DNA of 64,000 bases, from the NCBI RefSeq assembly GCF_900240285.1, contig NZ_OESS01000001.1:682001-746000 (forward strand). The letters run 5' to 3'. Below, piece after piece: positions 50,926 through 59,365 of the stretch. The translations under genes and the position numbers were made by a program. This stretch comes from Halobacillus sp. Marseille-P3879. GTDB taxonomy: Bacteria > Bacillota > Bacilli > Bacillales > Halobacillaceae. The first letter of the stretch is position 1. Each line of letters starts with the position of its first letter. The notes below the pieces were generated by a model. That model was not told where the DNA came from. It ran no database searches and saw nothing but the letters and a program-made list of their open reading frames with translations.

Positions 50926-52203
50926 ATGAAAGAAAAATTAATGAATATTTTTAAAAAAAAATTTGTTAAGAATGTAATGGTTATTGCAACCGGAACAGCA
51001 ATGGCTCAGGCAATAACGTTTCTTTTATTACCACTAGTAACACGACTTTATGGACCTGATGCTTATGGATTAATGAGTTCATTTATCGCGATAGTAGCCA
51101 TCCTTACTCCCATTGCAGCTTTAACTTTACCTTTGGCAATTGTTTTACCTAAAGAGGAAAGAGAAGCTATTAGTATTATTCGTGTATCCTTAATGATTAA
51201 TTTGTTACTTTTTATTATATTTCTTTTTACCATACACTTTCTTTATGAAAGTATTATAGAAATATTGAATGCAGAAAAAATAGGACAGTATATATATTTG
51301 CTACCCTTTGTTATTTTCTTAGCGGGTTTGTTTCAAATTATGAGACAATGGTTAATTAGAAATAAACAATTTAAGGTAATATCACAAGTAGCAATTCTTC
51401 AACCTATCTTTACATATGGTGGGATGGTAAGTATGGGGGTTGTTTATCCGATTGCACCTATATTAATTATTTTTTCATCTTTAAGAGACGCATTCGCAAC
51501 TTTGTTAATGTATAAAAAGGTAAAAAATAAAAGTTCAATTAGAATAAAGCTGGAAAAATTTTCGTTGACTTTAGGAGAAACGTTAAAAAAGTATAAGGAT
51601 TTCCCCCAGTTTCGTGCTCCAGAAGCTTTTATAAGTTCAATATCGCAGAATCTTCCTGTTTTACTATTATCGACCTTCATGGGCCCAGCTGGGGCTGGTT
51701 ATTACACCCTCGCTTTAACAGCCTTATCTTTACCTGCTAAGTTTTTAGGTACGGCAGTTGGAGATGTATTCTATCCAAGAGTTGCCGAGGGATTTAATAA
51801 AAATGAAAACTTAAATTCTTTATTATTAAAAGCTACCTTAGCACTTTTGGCAGTAGGAGCTCTTCCGTTTGGTCTTATAATAGTTACTGGCCCTTGGATA
51901 TTTACTCTCATATTCGGAGAAGAGTGGGTAGTGGCAGGTGAGTATTCTAAATGGATAGCTATTATGTCTTTTTTTATGTTTATTAGTAGACCTACAATAA
52001 AGGTCCTTCCAGTTATAGGAGCTCAAAAGTTCCATTTGATTTTTACAATAATAATGACATTTACTAGAATATCAAGCCTATATGTTGGGTTAGTTTACCT
52101 TAACCATATGGTTGCAATCGCAACTTTCAGTATTGCAAGTTCTTGTTTGTATTTGATATTAATCATAGCTACATTTAAAAAAATAAGAACATTGATTAGA
52201 TAG
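50926..52203 (+). CDS. Polysaccharide repeat-unit flippase (Wzx, MATE-like)
   Basis: 425 residues with about twelve hydrophobic spans and the family opening NVMVIATGTAMAQAITFLLL followed by PLVTRLYGPDAYGL. It flips undecaprenyl-diphosphate-linked oligosaccharide across the membrane, ahead of the Wzy polymerase. GAGGA precedes the ATG. Confidence 0.9.
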   Translation: MKEKLMNIFKKKFVKNVMVIATGTAMAQAITFLLLPLVTRLYGPDAYGLMSSFIAIVAILTPIAALTLPLAIVLPKEEREAISIIRVSLMINLLLFIIFLFTIHFLYESIIEILNAEKIGQYIYLLPFVIFLAGLFQIMRQWLIRNKQFKVISQVAILQPIFTYGGMVSMGVVYPIAPILIIFSSLRDAFATLLMYKKVKNKSSIRIKLEKFSLTLGETLKKYKDFPQFRAPEAFISSISQNLPVLLLSTFMGPAGAGYYTLALTALSLPAKFLGTAVGDVFYPRVAEGFNKNENLNSLLLKATLALLAVGALPFGLIIVTGPWIFTLIFGEEWVVAGEYSKWIAIMSFFMFISRPTIKVLPVIGAQKFHLIFTIIMTFTRISSLYVGLVYLNHMVAIATFSIASSCLYLILIIATFKKIRTLIR

Positions 52204-52233
52204 TCATTAGTTAGAATACAGAAAGGTGATTCA

Positions 52234-53457
52234 ATGAATATATGGATTTTTAACCATTATGGAGTTGGACCCAATTCCAGTGGCATTACGAGACACTTTG
52301 ATTTAGCAAAAGAATTAGTTTCAAAGGGACATAATGTTACTATCTTTGCAGCTTCTTTTAACCACCAAAAAAGAGAGGAACAACAAAAGTATGATAAGGG
52401 TAATGAATATGTTATCTATGACTACAATGGCGTAAAATTCTATTGGATTAAAACTCCCAAATATTATAAAAATGATTATAGAAGAATTCTTAATATGTTG
52501 TTATATACCTATCGAACAAATAAATTAGTAAAGAAAGTAGAAGGAACTCCTGATATTATTATAGGTTCTCTAATGCATCCCTTGGCAGCTATTTTAGGTT
52601 ACAAAATATCTAAAAAATTAAAAACTAAATTTTATTTTGAAGAAAGAGATCTTTGGCCCCAATCTTTAATTGACTTAGGAAAAATATCTTCAAAAAGCGT
52701 AATCGTAAAAGTTTTATCTAAATTGGAGCTATTTCTTTATAAAAAAGCAGATAAAATAATCGTGTTGTTTGATAAAGCCCCTAAATACGTTAAAAAAAGA
52801 GGTATAAAATCAGAAAAGATAATCTATCTTCCAAATGGCGTAGATTTTAACCTTTATAAGGTAGAGAAGAAATTGCCAGACTTGTATTTGAATACATTAT
52901 ATAAACTAAAAGATAAATTTCTTTTAGTTTATACAGGAGCGCATGGGCTAGCAAATAATCTGGGATCAATGTTAGAAATTGCTGAAAAAGTATATGATCA
53001 AGATGAAAATATTCATTTTCTATTAGTAGGTGATGGACCGGAAAAAGATAAAATAATAAGGCAAGCAGATGAGAAAAATTTGAAGAATTTAACTTTCTTA
53101 CCTTCTATTCAAAAAGATTGTATACCTTCTCTATTAAAGTATGCAAATGCCGGAATAATAACTATGCACAATGCAGAAGTATACAAATGGGGTATAAGTT
53201 TGAATAAAATGTTTGACTATATGGCTGCATGTTTACCAATTGTAATGCTTTCTAATTTGCAAGATACTATAATATCAAAACAAAACTTAGGAATTGTTTC
53301 TAGTAACGTTGACAACATTGCCGAAAGAATAGTAAAGCTTTCAAATAATAAAGCTTTACTAGAAAAGTATAGTGTTAATTCCTTCATGTATGGAAAACAA
53401 AATCATTCTTGGGAAAAACTTGCTGAGAAACTAGAAACTAATTTTTATGACAATTAG
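52234..53457 (+). CDS. Glycosyltransferase family 4, WbuB-like
   Basis: 407 residues. N-terminus MNIWIFNHYGVGPNSSGITR with HFDLAKELVSKGHNVTIFA and later FEERDLWPQSLIDLG match WbuB-like enzymes (often FucNAc or QuiNAc transferases). The C-terminal site is LNKMFDYMAACLPIVMLS. AAAGGTGA precedes the ATG. A 6-deoxy-HexNAc donor would fit the 4,6-dehydratase at the operon head; that is inference. Confidence 0.87.
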   Translation: MNIWIFNHYGVGPNSSGITRHFDLAKELVSKGHNVTIFAASFNHQKREEQQKYDKGNEYVIYDYNGVKFYWIKTPKYYKNDYRRILNMLLYTYRTNKLVKKVEGTPDIIIGSLMHPLAAILGYKISKKLKTKFYFEERDLWPQSLIDLGKISSKSVIVKVLSKLELFLYKKADKIIVLFDKAPKYVKKRGIKSEKIIYLPNGVDFNLYKVEKKLPDLYLNTLYKLKDKFLLVYTGAHGLANNLGSMLEIAEKVYDQDENIHFLLVGDGPEKDKIIRQADEKNLKNLTFLPSIQKDCIPSLLKYANAGIITMHNAEVYKWGISLNKMFDYMAACLPIVMLSNLQDTIISKQNLGIVSSNVDNIAERIVKLSNNKALLEKYSVNSFMYGKQNHSWEKLAEKLETNFYDN

Positions 53458-53497
53458 TCCAATCTGTGGGTGCATTTTTGAAGAAGGGGAGTAATAA

Positions 53498-54508
53498 ATG
53501 AAATATCTTGAGGAAATTAATCAAGAGCTTGATTATTTAAGTAAATCTTCAAAACGTGGAATTATTGTTAATACTACTGCAAAGCAGGCCCCCTCTTTTA
53601 GACTTCTTCCTAGACGAGCAGTTGATAACTTATTAATATCTACATTTATGATTAGTGAACAAGAAATCTTAAAAGATACTTTGGAATTTTTTGATGGGAA
53701 AGTCGATTATATATTTATAGATATAGAGCAGAAACAAGAAATAAACTTATTTAAGATAGCAAAGGAAGTAGTGCAAGACTCGAAATTAGTTTCTATAAAA
53801 CCTAATGATATTACTTTGGAATCGTGTGATCTTCTATTAAGGAACCAATTTAGTGACAATTTATATGATAAAAATATCATAATTATAGGAACTGGAAATT
53901 TAGCAAGTAAAGTTGCAAATAGATTAGCAGAGAGACAAGCTTCTGTTCATATTATAGGACGATCTAAAGAGAAAGAATTAAAAACCGTTAAAGCTATAAA
54001 CTTGTTTTTACCAAAATACAATTCAACTATTAAAGTTTTCGATGAATTTCCTAAAAATAAAGCCGCGGATATAATAATATCTTTTTTATCAGGTGAATTC
54101 AAAGATGAAAAAAAACTATTAGAAGTAATTGATAAAAATAGTTTTATTGTTGATGGTGGAATTAACAATTTTAGTGAAGACTTCATTAATGAAATGCTGA
54201 TAAATAACATCAACATTACTAGACTAGACACTAGAATAGCAATACCTTACCAAATGTTATTGTTTCACAAAGATACGAAAATTTTTTTTAAAGAAGTATA
54301 CGGTAAAGGTAATCTACAGGGAATTCCTTTAGTCTCTGGAGGCTTTATCGGTGATGAAGGATCAGTAATAGTTGACAATATCAATCTACCGGAACAAGTA
54401 ATTGGTATCGCAGATGGAAAAGGTGGCTTGAAATCTAATGAACAACTTACCGAAAGAGACGAAAATAACTTACAGGGAATCAGAGAAGCGATTTCAATTA
54501 GCCGTTAA
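53498..54508 (+). CDS. Unrecognised Rossmann-fold protein in the polysaccharide operon
   Basis: 336 residues. Residues 126-145 form a dinucleotide site (NIIIIGTGNLASKVANRLAE) preceded by a ~120-residue N-terminal domain, a layout shared with shikimate-dehydrogenase- and opine-dehydrogenase-like proteins, but I do not recognise the family. GGGGAG precedes the ATG. Its last 71 bases overlap the next gene in another frame. A reductive step in sugar or side-chain modification is possible. Confidence 0.75.
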   Translation: MKYLEEINQELDYLSKSSKRGIIVNTTAKQAPSFRLLPRRAVDNLLISTFMISEQEILKDTLEFFDGKVDYIFIDIEQKQEINLFKIAKEVVQDSKLVSIKPNDITLESCDLLLRNQFSDNLYDKNIIIIGTGNLASKVANRLAERQASVHIIGRSKEKELKTVKAINLFLPKYNSTIKVFDEFPKNKAADIIISFLSGEFKDEKKLLEVIDKNSFIVDGGINNFSEDFINEMLINNINITRLDTRIAIPYQMLLFHKDTKIFFKEVYGKGNLQGIPLVSGGFIGDEGSVIVDNINLPEQVIGIADGKGGLKSNEQLTERDENNLQGIREAISISR

Positions 54509-55112
54509 GAGATTATTTGATATTTTCTTTAGCTTAATAATGCTGTTAATCCTTTCTCCACTTTTTTTAATTTTAACGATCTTTATAATAAAGGAAGATG
54601 GAAGGCCAGTCTTTTTTAAACAACAAAGAAGTGGTAAAAATGATATGCATTTTAATATGTTTAAGTTTCGTTCAATGAGATTGAGACATGAAGTAAATGG
54701 TAAGATGAAGAGAAATAAATACTACTGGGAAAATGGGGTACCAGACGACTTTGTTTTTAAAACCGCCTCTATAGAGAATCCGAATATAACAAATACTGGT
54801 AAATTTATTCGTAAGTATAGTCTAGATGAACTACCGCAATTTTATAACGTTTTAAAAGGTGATATGAGCATCGTAGGTCCTCGTCCTGAAATTATTGAAA
54901 TAACTAGGTGTTATAACAATTATCAGAGGGAGCGTCTTTTAGTTAAGCCGGGTATAACCGGTTGGGCTCAAGTAAATGGTAGGAGCGATATGAATCACGG
55001 TGATAAAATTAAATATGACCTATACTATGTAAATAACTTTAGTTTGCTTTTAGACTTAAAAATTCTATTAAAGACTATAAGCCAAGTCCTATTAGGAAAG
55101 GGTGCGGTGTAA
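54438..55112 (+). CDS. Initiating sugar transferase (undecaprenyl-phosphate phosphoglycosyl transferase)
   Basis: 224 residues of the bacterial sugar transferase family (WbaP/TuaA/EpsL type): one N-terminal membrane helix (LFDIFFSLIMLLILSPLFLI), the loop FKQQRSGKNDMHFNMFKFRS, catalytic DELPQFYNVLKGDMSIVGPR and closing GWAQVNGR. It starts repeat-unit synthesis by moving a sugar-1-phosphate onto undecaprenyl phosphate. The ATG (AAAGGTGG about 11 bases upstream) lies within the preceding gene; no later start is plausible because the membrane helix follows at once. Confidence 0.92.
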   Translation: MNNLPKETKITYRESEKRFQLAVKRLFDIFFSLIMLLILSPLFLILTIFIIKEDGRPVFFKQQRSGKNDMHFNMFKFRSMRLRHEVNGKMKRNKYYWENGVPDDFVFKTASIENPNITNTGKFIRKYSLDELPQFYNVLKGDMSIVGPRPEIIEITRCYNNYQRERLLVKPGITGWAQVNGRSDMNHGDKIKYDLYYVNNFSLLLDLKILLKTISQVLLGKGAV

Positions 55113-55124
55113 GGGGAGAAAAAA

Positions 55125-55709
55125 ATGACATTTTTTATCCATGATTCCAGTTATCTAGATGAAGGAGCTAAAGTGGGAAATGGAACAAAGGTTTGGCATT
55201 TTTCTCACATTATGTCCAAGGCGGAAATTGGGGAAAAGTGCAATTTTGGGCAGAACGTTTTCGTGGGGAATAATGTAAAGATAGGTAATGGAGTAAAGGT
55301 GCAGAATAATGTATCTATATATGAAGGTGTAGAACTAGAGGATTACGTTTTCTGCGGACCAAGTATGGTCTTTACCAATGATATGAATCCTCGTGCAGCT
55401 TTTCCTAAAGACCCTAGACAAAGCTATTTAAAAACTTTAGTGAAATACGGAAGCAGCATTGGTGCTAATGCAACTATTGTATGCGGGACAACGGTTGGTA
55501 AATGGGCATTTATTGCAGCCGGTGCTGTTATTAATAAAGACGTACCAGACTATGCCATGATGGCAGGTGTACCTGCCCGTCAAATCGGTTGGATGTGCAA
55601 ATGCGGTAATAAGTTAGATTTAGAGGAAAGTCAACAATGTAAAAGCTGTAACCGCGAATATGAGTTATTAAAAGATAATCAATTAGTAGAAAAGAGTGTT
55701 CAATTATGA
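55125..55709 (+). CDS. UDP-2-acetamido-3-amino-uronate N-acetyltransferase (WbpD/WlbB type)
   Basis: 194-residue left-handed beta-helix acetyltransferase with hexapeptide repeats (VGNGTKVWHFSHIMSKAEIG, VGNNVKIGNGVKVQNNVSIY) and a C-terminal zinc-ribbon-like tail (WMCKCGNKLDLEESQQCKSC). The opening HDSSYLDEGAKVG is typical of WbpD/WlbB. It acetylates the 3-amino group made by the adjacent aminotransferase. GGGGAG precedes the ATG. Confidence 0.9.
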   Translation: MTFFIHDSSYLDEGAKVGNGTKVWHFSHIMSKAEIGEKCNFGQNVFVGNNVKIGNGVKVQNNVSIYEGVELEDYVFCGPSMVFTNDMNPRAAFPKDPRQSYLKTLVKYGSSIGANATIVCGTTVGKWAFIAAGAVINKDVPDYAMMAGVPARQIGWMCKCGNKLDLEESQQCKSCNREYELLKDNQLVEKSVQL

Positions 55710-56803
55710 AAATACCTCCATTTACTACGGAAGAAGAAACAAAAATATTGAAACCCGAAATTATGAAAGAAATTGAACGAGTTATTGACTCAGGACAATT
55801 TATTATGGGTCCTGATGTGAAAGAATTTGAAAGTGAAGTAGCTGAGTATCTAGGCTCTCAATATGCTATAGGGGTAAACTCAGGCACTGATGCACTAGTG
55901 ATCGGACTTTTAGCTGCAGGGGTAGGCGAAGGAGATGAAGTCATTACTACTTCTTTTACTTTCTTTGCAACTGCAGAGGCCATTTCCCAAATTGGTGCGA
56001 CTCCTGTATTTGTCGATATCGAGGAAGCTACATACAATATTAATATTTCTTTAATTGAAGAGAAAATCACAGAGAAAACCAAAGCAATTATTCCTGTTCA
56101 CCTTTATGGTCATTCAGTGAATATGGATCCACTTACGGAGGTAGCTCAAAAACATAAATTAAAAGTGGTAGAAGATGTTGCCCAAGCTTTTGGATCTGAA
56201 TACAAAGGAAAAAAAGTAGGTTCAATTGGTGATGTAGGCTGTTATTCTTTTTTCCCAACTAAGAATTTAGGTGCATATGGGGACGGTGGTTTAATTACAA
56301 CAAATGATAGCGAAATCGCTGAAACAGCTAAAATGCTTCGTGTGCACGGGGCGAAGAAAAAATACCAAAATGAGATTCTTGGTTTTAACTCTAGGTTAGA
56401 TTCTATTCAAGCAGCTATTCTACGCATTAAATTGAAAAAGATTGATGAATGGAATGAAGGTCGAAGAAAGGTAGACAAAGCTTATAAAAAATACCTGGGA
56501 GACGTTGAAGAAATTATTCTCCCGAGTGAGCAAACATACACACATCATGTCTATCATCAATATACCACTCGTGTGTTAAATGGAAAAAGAGACGGGCTTC
56601 AAAATCATCTTAAAGAAAAAGGTATTGGATCAATGGTTTACTATCCAACTCCCGTTCATAAGCTACCTTTATATGCTTATGAGTTAGACTTACCAAACAC
56701 GATGCAATTAACTGATGAAGTTTTAAGCTTACCTATTTACCCGCACATGAGTGAAGAGAAGGTTGAGCTAGTGGCTAATGCAATTAAGGAATATTTAAAT
56801 TAA
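55706..56803 (+). CDS. DegT/DnrJ/EryC1 sugar aminotransferase (WbpE/WlbC type)
   Basis: 365 residues. PLP-binding Lys in CYSFFPTKNLGAYGDGG, substrate motif GVNSGTDALVIGL near residue 55. Overlaps the acetyltransferase stop by 4 bases (ATGA), so they are translationally coupled. It would install the 3-amino group of UDP-GlcNAc3NAcA. Last gene of the operon, followed by a strong terminator. Confidence 0.92.
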   Translation: MKIPPFTTEEETKILKPEIMKEIERVIDSGQFIMGPDVKEFESEVAEYLGSQYAIGVNSGTDALVIGLLAAGVGEGDEVITTSFTFFATAEAISQIGATPVFVDIEEATYNINISLIEEKITEKTKAIIPVHLYGHSVNMDPLTEVAQKHKLKVVEDVAQAFGSEYKGKKVGSIGDVGCYSFFPTKNLGAYGDGGLITTNDSEIAETAKMLRVHGAKKKYQNEILGFNSRLDSIQAAILRIKLKKIDEWNEGRRKVDKAYKKYLGDVEEIILPSEQTYTHHVYHQYTTRVLNGKRDGLQNHLKEKGIGSMVYYPTPVHKLPLYAYELDLPNTMQLTDEVLSLPIYPHMSEEKVELVANAIKEYLN

Positions 56804-56903
56804 TCTATTATAATAACTTGGTTTTATTAGTTAACAGTCTTTTTCGATAACTGGTTTGTATTTTCTTTTTCAACTGAATCACATTCCCTGTTATTAGAGA
56901 AGA

Positions 56904-56932
56904 AGCCGGCTGTATGCCGGCTTTTTTCTTTT
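56904..56932 (+). terminator. Terminator of the polysaccharide operon
   Basis: AGCCGGC/GCCGGCT hairpin with a 5-base loop, followed by TTTTTCTTTT. Confidence 0.9.
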
Positions 56933-57067
56933 ATCTTAGACAGTAAGAATTTCCTTTAACATTTGAGAGAATAGATCGGTTAATTTAAATTTCCGTTGCT
57001 AGTACTTCACCTTCAAAGATTCATTCCCTCCATTCTGCATAATCCTGAAGCCACAAAAGTGAAATGA

Positions 57068-57304
57068 TCAGTTTAAATGGTACTCTTTAAAGCTCTCGAT
57101 AATTTCTGGATTTAAATATCGGTCGTGCGTTCCTTTTATAATATTCATCCAATCATTTAAAAGAAAGTTTTTCATGTGCTTGTCAGGGATCTCTAGGATT
57201 TCATTCGTATAATAAAGAAAGGTAAAATGACACTTTTTGTCGAGGATATGTATACCCCGCATACCATCTTCGTCTAATTGGGTAAATAAAATCGAATATC
57301 TCAT
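57068..57304 (-). CDS. Hypothetical 78-residue protein
   Basis: ATG preceded by GGAGGAGTT, a convincing ribosome site. The product (MRYSILFTQLDEDGMRGIHI ... DRYLNPEIIESFKEYHLN) is soluble, of mixed charge, and not recognised. It stands alone between the polysaccharide operon and an XRE gene. Confidence 0.55.
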   Translation of the reverse strand: MRYSILFTQLDEDGMRGIHILDKKCHFTFLYYTNEILEIPDKHMKNFLLNDWMNIIKGTHDRYLNPEIIESFKEYHLN

Positions 57305-57741
57305 TGAATAAACTCCTCCATTTAATAATTACATTAATGTTCTATTGTGTGTCTACTAGTATTCTTGCCGATTTGAGCATGAATGGTAAGGCTGGGTAAA
57401 ATGCTTTAGAAATGAGTGAGCTATAGGAAGGTACTGCTTTTTGGATATTTGTGGGTAGAAACGAATAAAGCATAGAAGTAGAATAGTTGAGGAAATAGGA
57501 AGAAGAATTTCAGAGGCAGGAGATTGTGCAACAGCAGGTCAACTGAGTGATGACTGGGGAAGTTTTTTTCAGTGCTGTGAAGGAGGACTGGTCAGTCTTT
57601 GGGGAAAAAGAAAACTGGTTATATGATATAGGAGAGATAACGGGGCCCAATTATCACTCCTATGCCATTCCTCCGTTCTATTTGTATGGAAATCACTCCG
57701 TTTGGTTCACCTCATTCCTTATCCTGTTTTTTTCGAAAAAC
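57305..57741. other. Region without a supported gene
   Basis: About 440 bases. A 75-codon + frame at 57547-57774 lacks a ribosome site and runs antisense into the XRE gene, so it is not called. Nothing else supported. Confidence 0.4.
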
Positions 57742-57999
57742 TTATTTGAAGTCTTCAGGTACTTCGATCGTTGAGAACAAATCCTTCGGGCGGAGGTTTT
57801 GAGTAAATGCTATGCGCATAATCACATCGAAGGTTAAATTCGTTTTTCCTGTCTCAATCGCACTGATATAAGTGTGGTGTACTTTTGCTCTAGAGGCGAA
57901 CTCCTCTTGAGAAAGGCCCAGTTCTTTACGAAGTGCTGCTAGTTGTCTGCCAAATTCTTTTTTTGCTTGTGAAATATATTCTTCTTTGATTTCGCTCAT
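57742..57999 (-). CDS. XRE-family helix-turn-helix protein
   Basis: 85 residues: FGRQLAALRKELGLSQEEFA then SRAKVHHTYISAIETGKTNL and a short C-terminal DVIMRIAFTQNLRPKDLF. A stand-alone HTH of the type often linked to restriction or mobile loci, but no such partner is seen here. No strong ribosome site is visible before the ATG at 57999. Confidence 0.8.
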   Translation of the reverse strand: MSEIKEEYISQAKKEFGRQLAALRKELGLSQEEFASRAKVHHTYISAIETGKTNLTFDVIMRIAFTQNLRPKDLFSTIEVPEDFK

Positions 58000-58136
58000 G
58001 GTTAAATTTTCCTACACAATGGAAGACTTGTCTATAGACTGACAGTCGTATATTTACATTAAAAGGGAATTATTGAACTTTTTTTGTGAATTTAAACTAT
58101 TTATCTTTTTTCTTTAGAAAATATAGAACTACAAAG

Positions 58137-58180
58137 CAGCGAATGGATTTGAGACACACAAATTCATTCGCTGTTTTTTA
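58137..58180 (+). terminator. Orphan terminator
   Basis: AGCGAATGGATTT pairs with AAATTCATTCGCT (one mismatch), followed by TTTTTT. No gene on the + strand precedes it closely. Confidence 0.7.
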
Positions 58181-58209
58181 ATAGTAAAGGTGACACTTTA
58201 CCAGGTAGT

Positions 58210-58230
58210 TTGTGAAGAAATTTTTCACAA
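58210..58230. promoter_or_regulatory. Palindrome upstream of the RpiR-type gene
   Basis: Arms TTGTGAA/TTCACAA with a 7-base centre GAAATTT. Similar in core (TGAA...TTCA with AAATTT) to the palindrome at 59294-59308, so a candidate autoregulatory RpiR operator. Confidence 0.5.
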
Positions 58231-58335
58231 TCCCTTATGAAATTGTACTTAAAAGTAATAGTATACATTGCCCCGGGTTTTTTAATATATTAAAATTAGA
58301 TACATTACTCGATTACATATACTAGGAGGATGGAC

Positions 58336-59202
58336 ATGGACGATTTAACAGTAAACACAAATCCGGGCTTCTCTACAAGGCTTAAGGCATCTTTTGTGAA
58401 ATTACGGGGTTCAGAACGCAAGATAGTAGAGTTTATTGAAAAGCATCAAGATGAAATTATTCACCTTTCTATTACAGAGGTAGCGGAACGAAGTGAAACC
58501 AGTGAGTCTTCGGTTGTTCGGTTGTGTAAGAGGCTTGGGTATAAAGGGTTTCAGGATTTAAAGATCCATTTAGCGAGAGAGGTCATTCAGCCTCAGCAGC
58601 AGATTCATGAAGTCATTGAAAAAGAAGACGATGTGACGACAGTGAAGAAAAAAATCTTCCAATCGAATATTCAGGCTTTATATGATTCTTTAGAAGTGTG
58701 TGATAATGAGGAATTAAATAGGGCGGTTGAGGTGATTTCGCAGGCTGACTTCATAGAATTCTATGGCTCTGGCGGCTCGGGTACGGTGGCATTAGATGCG
58801 CACCACAAGCTGTTAAAGCTGGGTATTAAATCTTTTGCTTATAATGATTCCACTTTGCAGGCGATGTCAGCAAGCGTATTAAGCGAGAAAGATGTCGTTA
58901 TTGCAATATCTCATACAGGGGCGACGAAAGAGGTCTTAAATGCTATTAAGTTAGCAAAGGATGCAGGAGCCACCGTGGTTTGTATTACGAATTCTTCTAA
59001 ATCTCCGATTACAAAAATATCAGATATTGTGCTGCAGACGGCTTCTAAGGAGACCCTTTTCCGTACGGATGCGATCTCTTCTAGAATTGCTCAGTTAACG
59101 ATTATTGATATCCTGGTCGCATCTATTGCGAATCAAAAGTATGAGTATTATCTTAATAATTTACAAAAAACAAGAAAATCGACGATCGGTAAGAAACTGT
59201 AG
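58336..59202 (+). CDS. MurR/RpiR-family transcriptional regulator
   Basis: 288 residues: N-terminal HTH_6 (SITEVAERSETSESSVVRLC then KRLGYKGFQDLK) and a C-terminal SIS domain (DFIEFYGSGGSGTVALDAHH) that binds phosphosugars. Start at 58336 chosen since AGGAGG lies 6 bases upstream; an ATG at 58330 abuts the site. It precedes the TRAP transporter operon by about 160 bases and probably responds to a phosphorylated intermediate of that pathway. Confidence 0.9.
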   Translation: MDDLTVNTNPGFSTRLKASFVKLRGSERKIVEFIEKHQDEIIHLSITEVAERSETSESSVVRLCKRLGYKGFQDLKIHLAREVIQPQQQIHEVIEKEDDVTTVKKKIFQSNIQALYDSLEVCDNEELNRAVEVISQADFIEFYGSGGSGTVALDAHHKLLKLGIKSFAYNDSTLQAMSASVLSEKDVVIAISHTGATKEVLNAIKLAKDAGATVVCITNSSKSPITKISDIVLQTASKETLFRTDAISSRIAQLTIIDILVASIANQKYEYYLNNLQKTRKSTIGKKL

Positions 59203-59245
59203 AATCACACCATGAAAATTACATTCATTTTTTTTAAAAATATCT

Positions 59246-59262
59246 TGAAGGAAATTACCACC
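59246..59262. promoter_or_regulatory. 17-bp repeated motif, copy 1
   Basis: TGAAGGAAATTACCACC, identical to 62297-62313. The core GGAAATTACC is palindromic at 8 of 10 positions. A candidate site for a local regulator. Confidence 0.5.
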
Positions 59263-59293
59263 GTGTGATAAGATACTTTTAACGCATCAATTA

Positions 59294-59308
59294 TTTGAAA
59301 ATTTCAAA
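59294..59308. promoter_or_regulatory. Palindrome upstream of dctP
   Basis: TTTGAAA-A-TTTCAAA, a perfect 7-1-7 dyad, between the RpiR-type gene and the TRAP operon. Confidence 0.5.
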
Positions 59309-59337
59309 AATCAGGTGCGCTTTTTTAAAACTTTTAA

Positions 59338-59351
59338 TGAAAGCGTTACCA
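59338..59351. promoter_or_regulatory. Near-consensus cre (CcpA) site before dctP
   Basis: TGAAAGCGTTACCA matches the catabolite-response consensus TGWNANCGNTNWCA at all but one defined position. Located 15 bases before the start codon, a position that would repress the operon when preferred sugars are present. Confidence 0.6.
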
Positions 59352-59365
59352 AGGGAGGGTAATTT

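Larger units (their letters stand above)
58000..58335. other. Intergenic region upstream of the RpiR-type gene
   Basis: About 336 bases holding a terminator at 58137-58180 with no coding gene before it on the + strand, and a palindrome at 58210-58230. A short unannotated transcript ending at that terminator is possible but unproved. Confidence 0.4.

Noticed and set aside
57547-57774. 75-codon + strand ORF overlapping the XRE gene end
   Set aside because: No ribosome site, no recognisable product, antisense to a well-supported gene.
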